Counted from the stretch's first letter, positions 1 through 5,850 are shown. The stretch is DNA of 7,638 nt from an uncultured Eubacteriales bacterium (GCA_900549705.1 URPI01000104.1:1-7638), one strand, 5' to 3'. The notes: generated by a model not told the origin, from the sequence alone. A program made the numbers and translations.

Positions 1-8
1 TTGGACTA

Positions 9-44
9 TATGAGAAAAGTCCGAACAGTTTTCTGCCCGGACTT
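9..44 (-). terminator. Terminator-like hairpin after the TnpV remnant
   Basis: On the minus strand the arms AAGTCCG and CGGACTT (38-44 and 17-23 on the plus strand) enclose a smaller CAG/CTG stem with a four-base loop. They are followed by TTTTCTC. The hairpin begins only 7 bases after the stop codon of the TnpV-like frame, where an intrinsic terminator is expected. The T tract is short and interrupted, so it may be weak. Confidence 0.5.
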
Positions 45-50
45 CCTCGC

Positions 51-371
51 TCAATCATAAATCATTTCCGCTTTCACAGCTCCCTCTGCCTGTGCCTTGC
101 AAGCGTTCATCTGCCGCACCCATTCCATTTTGTTTTCGGCTTTCAGTTGCTCTGTCACGCCGTACTGCGTTGCCAGCTCTGGCACAATCTGCTCCATATG
201 GCTTCGTGGCGCTTCGTCAATCTCGGCGCAATGTTCAAAGATCCTGCCGGATAGTACCAGCTCATTGAACAGGATAGCGTGTAAAAGAAAAGCAGTATAC
301 TTTTCATCCCCTGCGGGAAAAAGAGAGGCGGCCTCGAATGATTTTGAAAAATCATTTTGAGGCCGCCCCAT
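51..371 (-). pseudogene. TnpV-like transposon protein, N-terminally truncated remnant
   Basis: The frame encodes 106 residues. From about residue 24 on it resembles the C-terminal two thirds of TnpV, a small protein of unknown biochemical role carried by clostridial transposons and conjugative elements: an LFNELVLSGRIFEHCAEIDEA stretch near residues 34-54, then GVTEQLKAENKMEWVRQMN near 71-89 and an Ala/Glu-rich end. TnpV proteins are usually about 110-125 residues and begin with a glycine/proline-containing segment that I do not see. Instead the first ~18 codons, including the only ATG, lie inside the palindrome at 327-367 that serves as the cbiC terminator, and I see no good ribosome-binding site for that ATG. 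I infer a decayed element whose 5' part was lost at a junction near 310-330. No recombinase or other transposon gene accompanies it here. The family call rests on recalled motifs, and the truncation is inferred. Confidence 0.6.
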
Positions 372-376
372 TTTTT
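318..376. terminator. Strong bidirectional terminator downstream of cbiC
   Basis: This is an almost perfect hairpin. GGCGGCCTC (327-335) pairs with GAGGCCGCC (359-367); after one bulged T and a G-T wobble the stem continues as 337-344 with 349-356 around a four-base loop, about 18 pairs in all. Read on the minus strand it lies 30 bases past the cbiC stop and is followed by TCTCTTTTT. Read on the plus strand it is followed by CCCATTTTTT. It can therefore stop transcription from either side, with cbiC the obvious client. Confidence 0.8.
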
Positions 377-397
377 ATATTCAGCTTTCCACCCGGC

Positions 398-1045
398 TTA
401 GTGAACAGGACGGTCGGTGTTCAGCATATACAGCAATGCATTGCAGATGCACGCGGCGATGTTGCTGCCTCCCTTGCGTCCGGCGGCCACAATATAGGGC
501 ACGTTGCTGGAAAGAATCAGCTCCTTGGACTGCACCACATTGACAAAGCCCACCGGCACACCGATGACCAGCTTAGGATGAATCTTGCCCTCATTTATCA
601 GCTCGTACAGGCGGACAAGGGCAGTGGGGGCGTTTCCGATGGCATAAATAAAGTCCTCGCCCAGTGCGGCGGACTTATCCATGGCTGCCACAGCGCGGGT
701 AGTCCCCTGGGCAGCGGCAGCGTTGACCACATCCGGGTCAGAGATAAAACAGCAGACCTTACCGCCATAGCGCGCCAGGGCAGTCTGATTGATGCCGGAG
801 GCAGCCATCTTGGTATCCGTGATGATGCTTGCGCCGGAGCGAATGGCATCCAGCGCCTGGGCTACCACATTCTGAGAAAAGCGCAGGTTTTGGGCATAGT
901 CAAAATCCGCGCTTGTGTGAATGCAGCGCTTTACAATCGGCTCAGTGCCGGGAATCAGAGGGGTATCGCCCAACTCCTGAGTGATGATTTCAAAGCTCCG
1001 CCGCTCAATATCCCGGGGGGCAATGTTTTCTAACGCAATTTTCAT
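398..1045 (-). CDS. cbiC: Precorrin-8X methylmutase (cobalt-precorrin-8 methylmutase), cobalamin biosynthesis
   Basis: The product (215 aa, normal length for the family) moves a methyl group from C-11 to C-12 of the corrin ring, giving hydrogenobyrinate (aerobic CobH) or cobyrinate (anaerobic CbiC) in the cytoplasm. Visible marks are CIHTSADFDY at 41-50, whose His43 matches the catalytic histidine of CobH; ITDTKM at 75-80; IGNAPTAL at 136-143; and GRKGGSNIAA at 189-198. The ATG at 1045 was chosen because GAGAGGAAG lies 6 bases upstream and homology begins there. The frame stays open 50 codons further upstream, but that part overlaps the terminator and riboswitch leader. The gene stands alone between two terminators, behind a cobalamin riboswitch, with no other cbi/cob gene in the window; the rest of the pathway, if present, lies elsewhere. 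I prefer the symbol cbiC because an anaerobic clostridial host would use the early-cobalt route; that choice is inferred. Confidence 0.95.
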   Translation of the reverse strand: MKIALENIAPRDIERRSFEIITQELGDTPLIPGTEPIVKRCIHTSADFDYAQNLRFSQNVVAQALDAIRSGASIITDTKMAASGINQTALARYGGKVCCFISDPDVVNAAAAQGTTRAVAAMDKSAALGEDFIYAIGNAPTALVRLYELINEGKIHPKLVIGVPVGFVNVVQSKELILSSNVPYIVAAGRKGGSNIAACICNALLYMLNTDRPVH

Positions 1046-1060
1046 GCCAAGCTTCCTCTC

Positions 1061-1105
1061 ATAAAAAGAACCGGAACCGCTCTGAATCAGCGCGGTTCCG
1101 GCTTC
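1061..1105 (-). terminator. Intrinsic terminator of the cobalamin riboswitch (expression platform)
   Basis: On the minus strand CCGGAACCGC and GCGGTTCCGG form a perfect 10-pair stem (plus coordinates 1092-1101 and 1071-1080) with an 11-base loop, directly followed by TTCTTTTTAT. It lies between the aptamer and cbiC, ending about 15 bases before the start codon, as expected of the off-state structure of a transcription-controlling riboswitch. A partner for its 5' arm is present at 1144-1152, where the minus strand reads GGTTTTCGG. Confidence 0.93.
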
Positions 1106-1193
1106 AACACACTCCAGCGCAGAACAACGCCAAAAGCGCAGTTCCGAAAACCAGTGAAACACGAAAGCAAGTGCCGAATCGGGGGCCGTTTTC

Positions 1194-1397
1194 AACCGTC
1201 AAGCAGGTTTCCTGACTACGCCTCACTACCCCTTCCCGTGTCTTCTCACAGCCGAAGCCGCAATGACACCTTCCCGCTGTTTCCTGCGGGGCAGAGAGAG
1301 ATTCCGCGATTACAGTGACCCGTTCGTGCGGGGATTGAACCCGACTTCCCTTTTCTCCTTTGAACCAATGGGGCGGCTCAACGGTCACTTGACAGTT
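1194..1397 (-). promoter_or_regulatory. Cobalamin (B12) riboswitch aptamer controlling cbiC
   Basis: The minus strand carries the landmarks of the cobalamin riboswitch family. The B12 box AGTCAGGAAACCTGCTT is at 1201-1217. The 5' conserved part GGGAAGTCGGGTTCAATC is near 1333-1350, followed by GGTCACTGTAATCGCGGA near 1303-1320. The closing helix P1 is clear: AACTGTCAAG (1388-1397) pairs with CTTGACGGTT (1194-1203), ten pairs with one G-U wobble, giving an aptamer of about 204 nt. It follows a good promoter and precedes an intrinsic terminator and cbiC, so B12 binding is expected to switch cbiC off. Which cobalamin form it prefers cannot be read with confidence. Confidence 0.95.
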
Positions 1398-1419
1398 TGT
1401 TTCTTTTTTAATTTCGGTA

Positions 1420-1448
1420 ATGATAACATACGTTCACGGCTTTGTCAA
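1420..1448 (-). promoter_or_regulatory. Sigma-A-type promoter of the riboswitch-cbiC unit
   Basis: The minus strand has a perfect -35 box TTGACA (1443-1448), a 17-base spacer and a -10 box TATCAT (1420-1425) preceded by TGT, an extended -10 feature. Transcription should begin near 1413, about 16 bases before helix P1 of the riboswitch. No other start is needed to explain the unit. Confidence 0.85.
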
Positions 1449-1524
1449 TCCCTGCAAAGAGACGGGCTCGTGTACCGTTGCAGCTTCGGCCGTCCGGCTA
1501 AACCATTTCCCCGTCACATTCCGG
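1449..1524. other. Divergent promoter spacer between the cbiC and tgt units
   Basis: This gap of about 76 bases separates the two -35 boxes. It holds a modest inverted repeat: CTGCAA at 1452-1457 against TTGCAG at 1478-1483, with an inner CGG/CCG pair. I see no coding sequence and no recognisable operator. Confidence 0.4.
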
Positions 1525-1553
1525 TTGACAATCTGGGGATTTCAGGCTAGAAT
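1525..1553 (+). promoter_or_regulatory. Sigma-A-type promoter upstream of the tgt leader
   Basis: TTGACA (1525-1530), a 17-base spacer and TAGAAT (1548-1553) make a near-consensus promoter pointing at tgt. Transcription would begin around 1560, leaving about 240 nt of leader before the family-typical tgt start. Confidence 0.8.
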
Positions 1554-1559
1554 AATCCC

Positions 1560-1799
1560 TGTCACTACACTGGAAATAGAGAGATTTCAACGTTTTCCAA
1601 CCTCCCTTGTTCCTCGTTATACGAGGCAGAAATGCTTCTGCTGCGGTAAGGAGGGAACTTTGTGTTTGTCAAGGTCTGCGGCGTGAATACGGAGATATTG
1701 ACGCTTCGCAGGACTGTTTGTATGAGAACGCTGTCGTGCGTAATTCCTGCAATACACAAATTCCAGTACTGCAAAATAAACATTGAAAATGGAGTAACT
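1560..1799 (+). promoter_or_regulatory. Long hairpin-rich 5' leader of tgt, function unknown
   Basis: The stretch between the probable start of transcription and tgt is dense in stems. TGGAAA (1571-1576) faces TTTCCA (1594-1599). CCTCG/CGAGG closes a five-base loop at 1612-1626. An abutting CAGAA/TTCTG stem lies at 1627-1640. A longer imperfect stem of about 15 pairs spans 1674-1714. A strong Shine-Dalgarno sequence, AAGGAGGG, sits at 1648-1655, and its GGAGG can pair with CCTCC at 1601-1605, enclosing the two middle hairpins. Seven bases after AAGGAGG is a GTG (1662) in frame with tgt and open to its ATG at 1800. This may be a regulatory leader, an independent RNA, or the coding start of a longer tgt. 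I do not recognise a known riboswitch class. Confidence 0.5.
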
Positions 1800-2930
1800 A
1801 TGTTTGAGCTGAAAAAAACAGAAGGGAAAGCCCGCCGGGGTGTATTTACCTGCGCCCACGGTGTGGTTCAAACTCCCGTTTTTATGAATGTCGGCACCCA
1901 GGGTGCCATCAAAGGCGCACTCAGCGCCGCTGACCTGAAAAACATTGGCTGCCAGGTGGAGCTTTCCAACACCTACCACCTGCACCTGCGCCCCACCGAC
2001 AAGGTGGTGCGGCAGATGGGCGGCCTGCACAAGTTCATGACCTGGGACGGTCCCATCCTCACCGACTCCGGCGGATTCCAGGTGTTCAGCCTGGCTGCCC
2101 TGCGCCGCATCAAGGAGGAGGGTGTCTACTTTTCCTCCCACATCGACGGTCACAAGATTTTTATGGGACCGGAGGAAAGTATGCAGATTCAGTCCAATCT
2201 TGGCTCGGATATGTGCATGGCCTTTGACGAGTGCATCGAAAATCCCGCGCCCCGGGAGTATGTGCAGAAAAGCATCGACCGCACCTACCGCTGGCTGGTG
2301 CGGTGCAAGGCGGAAAATGCCCGGCTCAATGCCCTGCCCGACACCGTCAATCCCCAGCAGATGCTGTGGGGCATCAACCAGGGCGGCACCTACGCCGACC
2401 TGCGGGTTTCCCATATGCAGCGGATTGCCGAACTGGATTTGCCCGGCTACGCCATCGGCGGTCTGGCAGTGGGCGAAACCGCCCAGGAGATGTACGACAT
2501 CATTGAAGCCGTGGAGGAGCATATGCCCGTCAACAAGACCCGCTACCTCATGGGCGTGGGCACTCCCACCAACATCATCGAGGGTGTTGCCAGAGGCGTG
2601 GACTTCTTCGACTGCGTGATGCCCGCCCGGAACGCCCGCCACGCCCGGCTGTTTACCTGGGAAGGTGCCATCAACCTGAAAAACGCCAAGTATACCCTGG
2701 ACGACAGCCCCATCGACCCCCAGTGCGACTGCCCGGTGTGCCGCCGCTACTCCAAGGCCTACATCCGTCACCTGTTTGTGGCAGAGGAGATGCTTGCCAT
2801 GCGCCTTGCGGTAATGCACAATCTGTATTTCTACAATAAGCTGATGGAGCGGATTCGTCAGGAACTGGATAACGGCACTTTTGCATCCTTCCGTCAGGAA
2901 TACTCTGAAAAACTGGCACGCAGAATCTAA
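1800..2930 (+). CDS. tgt: Queuine/preQ1 tRNA-guanine transglycosylase
   Basis: The enzyme swaps guanine at position 34 of GUN-anticodon tRNAs (Tyr, His, Asn, Asp) for preQ1 in bacteria, the committed tRNA step of queuosine formation. The 376-aa product is full length. Visible are TDSGGFQVFS near 88-97 with the general acid/base Asp89, MAFDEC with Asp143, WGINQGG at 190-196, GGLAVGE at 220-226, FDCVMPARNARH with the nucleophile Asp271, and the zinc site CxCx2Cx25H (Cys309, Cys311, Cys314, His340). I chose the ATG at 1800 because homology to other TGTs begins there (MFELKKTEGKARRG) and GGAG lies 5 bases upstream. However, the frame is open back to a GTG at 1662 behind a much better ribosome-binding site, which would add 46 Cys/Arg-containing residues and give 422 aa. 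yajC follows 67 bases downstream with no terminator between them, the usual bacterial pairing. Confidence 0.96.
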   Translation: MFELKKTEGKARRGVFTCAHGVVQTPVFMNVGTQGAIKGALSAADLKNIGCQVELSNTYHLHLRPTDKVVRQMGGLHKFMTWDGPILTDSGGFQVFSLAALRRIKEEGVYFSSHIDGHKIFMGPEESMQIQSNLGSDMCMAFDECIENPAPREYVQKSIDRTYRWLVRCKAENARLNALPDTVNPQQMLWGINQGGTYADLRVSHMQRIAELDLPGYAIGGLAVGETAQEMYDIIEAVEEHMPVNKTRYLMGVGTPTNIIEGVARGVDFFDCVMPARNARHARLFTWEGAINLKNAKYTLDDSPIDPQCDCPVCRRYSKAYIRHLFVAEEMLAMRLAVMHNLYFYNKLMERIRQELDNGTFASFRQEYSEKLARRI

Positions 2931-2937
2931 TTCACTC

Positions 2938-2965
2938 TTGCTTTTTCCGGGTGTAATGCTATAAT
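2938..2965 (+). promoter_or_regulatory. Extended -10 promoter of yajC
   Basis: TTGCTT (2938-2943), a 16-base spacer and a perfect TATAAT (2960-2965) preceded by TGC make a likely sigma-A promoter with an extended -10 element. The expected start is near 2972, about 26 bases before the yajC ATG. yajC can therefore be made without tgt, although read-through from tgt is also possible. Confidence 0.85.
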
Positions 2966-2997
2966 AGAACAGATATTAAACAAAAGGAGTTTTTCCA

Positions 2998-3375
2998 ATG
3001 AATCTTTTTCTGACTGACGCAACTGCCGCTGCCGGCGGTATGGGCAGCACCCTCATCATGCTGGTGTTGATGCTGGCTGTTTTCTACTTCATGCTGATTC
3101 GTCCCGAAAACAAGCGCAAGAAGGAAGCCGAAGAAATGCGTTCCGCTGTGAAGGTGGGCGACAAGATTACCACCATCGGCGGCATCTGCGGCACTGTTGT
3201 CAGCATCAAGGACGACAAGCTGGTGATTGAGACCGGCGCTGACCAGGTGCGCATTGAGCTGGCAAAGTGGGCGATGTCCACCAACGAAACCGCTGCCGAG
3301 CAGAAGAAGGCCGAGCAGAAGAAGGCGCAGGAAGCCAAGGCAAAGGCCAAGGCTGAGAAGAAGGCCAAGAAGTAA
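2998..3375 (+). CDS. yajC: Preprotein translocase subunit YajC
   Basis: YajC is a small single-span membrane protein that associates with SecDF and assists the SecYEG translocon; it is usually dispensable. The 125-aa product has a short N-terminus, a membrane segment at about residues 17-34, the family signature FMLIRPENKRKKE at 31-43, and a conserved small beta domain (VKVGDKITTIGGICGTVVSI, 51-70). Its tail from about residue 100 is almost only Lys, Ala, Glu and Gln, partly encoded by two tandem 15-base units at 3298-3312 and 3313-3327. The start is supported by AAAGGAG 8 bases upstream. In many genomes secD and secF follow yajC; here a terminator follows directly and the neighbouring operon converges, so secDF must be elsewhere or absent. 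Confidence 0.94.
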   Translation: MNLFLTDATAAAGGMGSTLIMLVLMLAVFYFMLIRPENKRKKEAEEMRSAVKVGDKITTIGGICGTVVSIKDDKLVIETGADQVRIELAKWAMSTNETAAEQKKAEQKKAQEAKAKAKAEKKAKK

Positions 3376-3385
3376 GCCATCTGCC

Positions 3386-3422
3386 AAAAGCAGACCCAGG
3401 AATTTCCCGGGTCTGCTTTTTT
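3386..3422. terminator. Intrinsic terminator of yajC, usable from both strands
   Basis: AAAAGCAGACCC (3386-3397) pairs perfectly with GGGTCTGCTTTT (3409-3420) across an 11-base loop, ending in a run of six T on the plus strand. It begins 10 bases after the yajC stop. The flanking A run provides TTTT on the minus strand, so it could also end transcripts arriving from recN, for which no closer terminator is evident. Confidence 0.93.
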
Positions 3423-3500
3423 ATGTCGCTATGAAGTCTTTGCGGCGAAGCCGATGGGGCGTGTGCCATTCCTGAATGCTTGCTAAAATCCGGGGGGTGC

Positions 3501-3519
3501 GGGAGGCTAAGAGCCTCCC
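3501..3519. repeat. Perfect palindrome, probable dispersed intergenic repeat
   Basis: GGGAGGCT (3501-3508) and AGCCTCCC (3512-3519) flank a 3-base loop, with GGTGC before and CCTACGG after. Palindromes of this GGGAGGC...GCCTCCCCTACGG form recur between genes in many gut Clostridia as short MITE- or REP-like repeats; this identification is from memory of such genomes. No T tract follows, so it is not a standard terminator. Confidence 0.6.
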
Positions 3520-3552
3520 CTACGGACTCAAAAGATTTCGGTGCATGGGAAC

Positions 3553-3660
3553 CCAACGGGGGACACTCCCTCAGCTTCGCGTTCGCTCAGCAGCTCCCTC
3601 AGAGAGGGAGCCAAGGGCACTTCGTGCCAGCAGGTCGACAAGGTGGCGACTCCAACGGGG
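3553..3660. repeat. Palindrome-rich intergenic element between 9-bp direct repeats
   Basis: CCAACGGGG occurs at 3553-3561 and again at 3652-3660, with about 90 bases between. Inside are a perfect stem GCTCCCTC/GAGGGAGC with a 3-base loop (3593-3611), a second stem GGCAC/GTGCC (3616-3628) and a repeated CTCCCTCAG (3566-3574 and 3595-3603). A third CCAACGG lies outside, at 3677-3683. The content resembles the CTCCCTC..GAGGGAG repeats scattered between genes of gut Clostridia. The direct repeats could be a target-site duplication, but I see no clear terminal inverted repeats and no coding sequence. Confidence 0.55.
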
Positions 3661-3693
3661 CGTATGCAAATACCATCCAACGGAGTACCCCAC

Positions 3694-5364
3694 TCAGCGC
3701 TGCGCCTGATTTTCCTCAAATCGCAGCATTTCCTCCGCACTTTTCAGGGTGGTTTCGGTGATGTGGGTGCCGCCGATGATGCGTGCCAACTCTCGCTTTC
3801 TGCCCTCCGTATCCAGGGGGGTGACGCTGGTGTAGGTGCGTCCGTCCCGCTCGCATTTGGAAATCAGCATATGGGTATCTGCCAGCGCTGCCATCTGGGG
3901 CAGATGGGTCACGCACAGCACCTGCTTGTGCTGCGCCAGCTTGCGCAGCTTCTCGGCAACCTTCTGGGCGGCACGACCGGAAACGCCGGTGTCCACCTCG
4001 TCAAAAATCAGGGTGGCAATCTGGTCTTTTTCTGCCAGCACGTTTTTCATGGACAGCATAATCCGGGCCAGCTCGCCGCCGGAGGCTACCTTGCTCAGCG
4101 GCTTTAATGCCTCACCGGCATTGGCAGAGAGATAAAATGCCACCGCATCGGCACCGTTGGGCTGCAGCTCCAGCTCCCGGAACTGGCAGCGGAACTGTAC
4201 CCGGGGCATATCCAGCTCCTTCAGCTCCTGCAAAATCCGGGCAGACATGATTTCGGCATTTTCCCGGCGATTCTGCCGCAGCGCCTCTGCCGCCGCCCAG
4301 GCTTCCTGCTCCGCCTTTTGCAGCTTCTGCTTCAGCTTCTCCAATCGGTCGTCGGCAAACTCAATGTCCGCCAGCTCCTTCCGGGCTTTTTCCAGGTAAT
4401 CGAGAATCTCCCGGCAGGTGGTGCCGTATTTTTTCCTGAGGCGATAACTTACATCCAGCCGGGACTCAATCTGCTCCAATTCATCCGCAGAATAGCTCAA
4501 ATCGTCCCGCATATCCTTGGCTTCCTCCGCGGCATCCCGCACCTGATACATCAGATCCGTCACCCGCTCGTGGAGGGAAGTGAAGCTGTCGCTGAACCGG
4601 CTCAGCCGCCCCAGGGCGTGCTCTGCCTGGGTCAGCAGACCGGCAGCCCCATCGGATTCCTCACCGCCATACAGCGCCTCTACCGCTTCGTCCATTCCCT
4701 TGGACAGCCGCTCGGCATTTTGCAGCAGCTTGCGGCGCTCCTCCAGGGCTTCATCCTCCCCCGGTTCCAGCTCCGCCTTTTCAATTTCCGCAATCTGATA
4801 TTGCAGCGTTTCCATGCGCCGCAGCTTTTCCCCCTCGTCCATGGTCATCCGCTGGATTTCCCGGCGCAGGGCGGCTACAGCCTGGTATTTTTCCTGGTAA
4901 GCCTGCCGCAGCGCCTGGTTGGAAGAAAAATCATCGAGGAAAATCAGGTGATTTTCCTCGTCGAACAGGGAGGCAGAATCATGCTGCCCGTGAATGTTCA
5001 TCAGCTGGATGCCCAGCTTCCGCAGCATGGTCACGGAAATCAGGGTTCCGTTGACCCGGCACACATTTTTGCCGTCCAGAAAAATGTCCCGCTGAATCAC
5101 CGTCTCCCGGTCATAGGGCACCCCGTTTTCATTGAACCAATCCAGGGGGGCAACCTGGGAAAAGACAGCACGGACAGAGGCCTTTTCCTCCCCTGTCCTT
5201 ATCATGTCCCGATATGCTCTCTCGCCCAGAATGGCAGAGATGGCATCAATGACAATGGATTTACCGGCACCGGTTTCACCGGTAAGAACATTGAAGCCGG
5301 TTCCAAACGAAATATCCGCGCTCTCAATAACCGCGATGTTTTCGATGTGCAGAAGATTCAGCAC
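3694..5364 (-). CDS. recN: DNA repair protein RecN
   Basis: RecN is an SMC-like ATPase that gathers at double-strand breaks in the cytoplasm and helps hold ends together for RecA-dependent recombination. The 556-aa product shows the split ATPase head: Walker A GETGAGKS at 29-36, then IHGQHDSASLFD near 124-135, a long coiled-coil-prone charged middle (about 145-375), the ABC signature SGGELARIML at 428-437, Walker B LIFDEVDTGVSG at 452-463 and CVTHLPQ at 484-490. The start chosen is GTG at 5364: GGAGGGA lies 6 bases upstream and the residues that follow (LNLLHIENIAVIE) match the usual RecN N-terminus. An in-frame TTG at 5379 overlaps that ribosome-binding site and is less likely. The gene begins 15 bases after argR and ends its operon. 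No SOS operator is visible in the short gap, so it probably depends on operon transcription. Confidence 0.96.
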   Translation of the reverse strand: MLNLLHIENIAVIESADISFGTGFNVLTGETGAGKSIVIDAISAILGERAYRDMIRTGEEKASVRAVFSQVAPLDWFNENGVPYDRETVIQRDIFLDGKNVCRVNGTLISVTMLRKLGIQLMNIHGQHDSASLFDEENHLIFLDDFSSNQALRQAYQEKYQAVAALRREIQRMTMDEGEKLRRMETLQYQIAEIEKAELEPGEDEALEERRKLLQNAERLSKGMDEAVEALYGGEESDGAAGLLTQAEHALGRLSRFSDSFTSLHERVTDLMYQVRDAAEEAKDMRDDLSYSADELEQIESRLDVSYRLRKKYGTTCREILDYLEKARKELADIEFADDRLEKLKQKLQKAEQEAWAAAEALRQNRRENAEIMSARILQELKELDMPRVQFRCQFRELELQPNGADAVAFYLSANAGEALKPLSKVASGGELARIMLSMKNVLAEKDQIATLIFDEVDTGVSGRAAQKVAEKLRKLAQHKQVLCVTHLPQMAALADTHMLISKCERDGRTYTSVTPLDTEGRKRELARIIGGTHITETTLKSAEEMLRFEENQAQR

Positions 5365-5379
5365 GGATGCTCCCTCCAA

Positions 5380-5838
5380 TTACCTAATCAGTCCGTGAAT
5401 TTCGCCGCAGAACGCCGCAGCGGCATTGGCATCACGCATAATGGCAATCACCGTATCGTCGCCTGCCAGCGTACCCAGCACCACGCTGCGGCTCATGGCA
5501 TCCAGCGCAGAGGCCGCCGCATTGGCAAGCCCCGGCAGGGTATGAATCACAATGATATTCTGGGCATAGTCAAAGCTGGTGACACATTCCCGGAAAATGG
5601 TATTGAGCCGGGTAGAGAAAGTGTTGGCAACCTCCCGGGAAGCAGTGGTGTAGTGATAGGTTCCGAGACTGGTCAATTCCTTGACAATGCGCAGCTGCTT
5701 AATATCCCGCGAAATGGTCGCCTGGGTACTGGCAAATCCTGCTTGATTCAGCTGCTCCAGCAGCTGCTCCTGGGTTTCGATATTTTGGTTGGAGATAATC
5801 TCCATGATTTTGGCCTGGCGGTCTGACTTTACACCCAT
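5380..5838 (-). CDS. argR: Arginine repressor ArgR/AhrC
   Basis: This is a hexameric transcription factor that, with arginine bound, represses arginine biosynthesis genes and can activate catabolic ones. The product is 152 aa, the usual length. The winged helix-turn-helix lies at about 1-70 with the recognition region TQATISRDIKQL (38-49). The C-terminal oligomerisation and arginine-binding domain contains IHTLPGLANAAASALD (98-113) and GTLAGDDTV (122-130), with the paired aspartates that contact arginine. A GAGGAGG ribosome-binding site overlaps the TGA of nadK, and the gap between the genes is only 12 bases, which suggests translational coupling. Pairing of argR with recN is the rule in Firmicutes; no arginine gene and no obvious ARG box is present in this window, so its targets must be elsewhere. 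Confidence 0.96.
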   Translation of the reverse strand: MGVKSDRQAKIMEIISNQNIETQEQLLEQLNQAGFASTQATISRDIKQLRIVKELTSLGTYHYTTASREVANTFSTRLNTIFRECVTSFDYAQNIIVIHTLPGLANAAASALDAMSRSVVLGTLAGDDTVIAIMRDANAAAAFCGEIHGLIR

Positions 5839-5850
5839 GCCTCTGCCTCC

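Noticed and set aside
338..1033. Plus-strand open frame opposite cbiC
   Set aside because: It is antisense to cbiC, starts within the terminator palindrome and has no domain features.
1046..1195. Upstream 50-codon extension of the cbiC reading frame
   Set aside because: It runs through the terminator hairpin to the edge of the riboswitch, shows no family similarity, and the internal ATG at 1045 has a proper ribosome-binding site.
1560..1799. preQ1 riboswitch, T-box or 6S RNA in the tgt leader
   Set aside because: No compact preQ1 aptamer, no T-box GGTGGNACCGCG-like sequence and no long rod with a central open bubble could be recognised.
1617..2819. Long open frame of about 400 codons on the minus strand opposite tgt
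   Set aside because: It is antisense to a tgt with all catalytic residues and shows the His/Gly/Val-rich composition typical of a shadow frame in GC-rich coding DNA.
3424..3693. Small protein-coding frames in the yajC-recN gap
   Set aside because: Open frames there run through palindromic repeats, lack good ribosome-binding sites and have no recognisable protein features.
5365..5379. TTG at 5379 as the recN start
   Set aside because: That codon overlaps the GGAGGGA ribosome-binding site; the GTG at 5364 has the correct spacing and matches the family N-terminus.
4318..5826. Long open frame of about 500 codons on the plus strand opposite recN and argR
   Set aside because: It is antisense to two clearly recognisable genes, spans their junction and has no recognisable motif.
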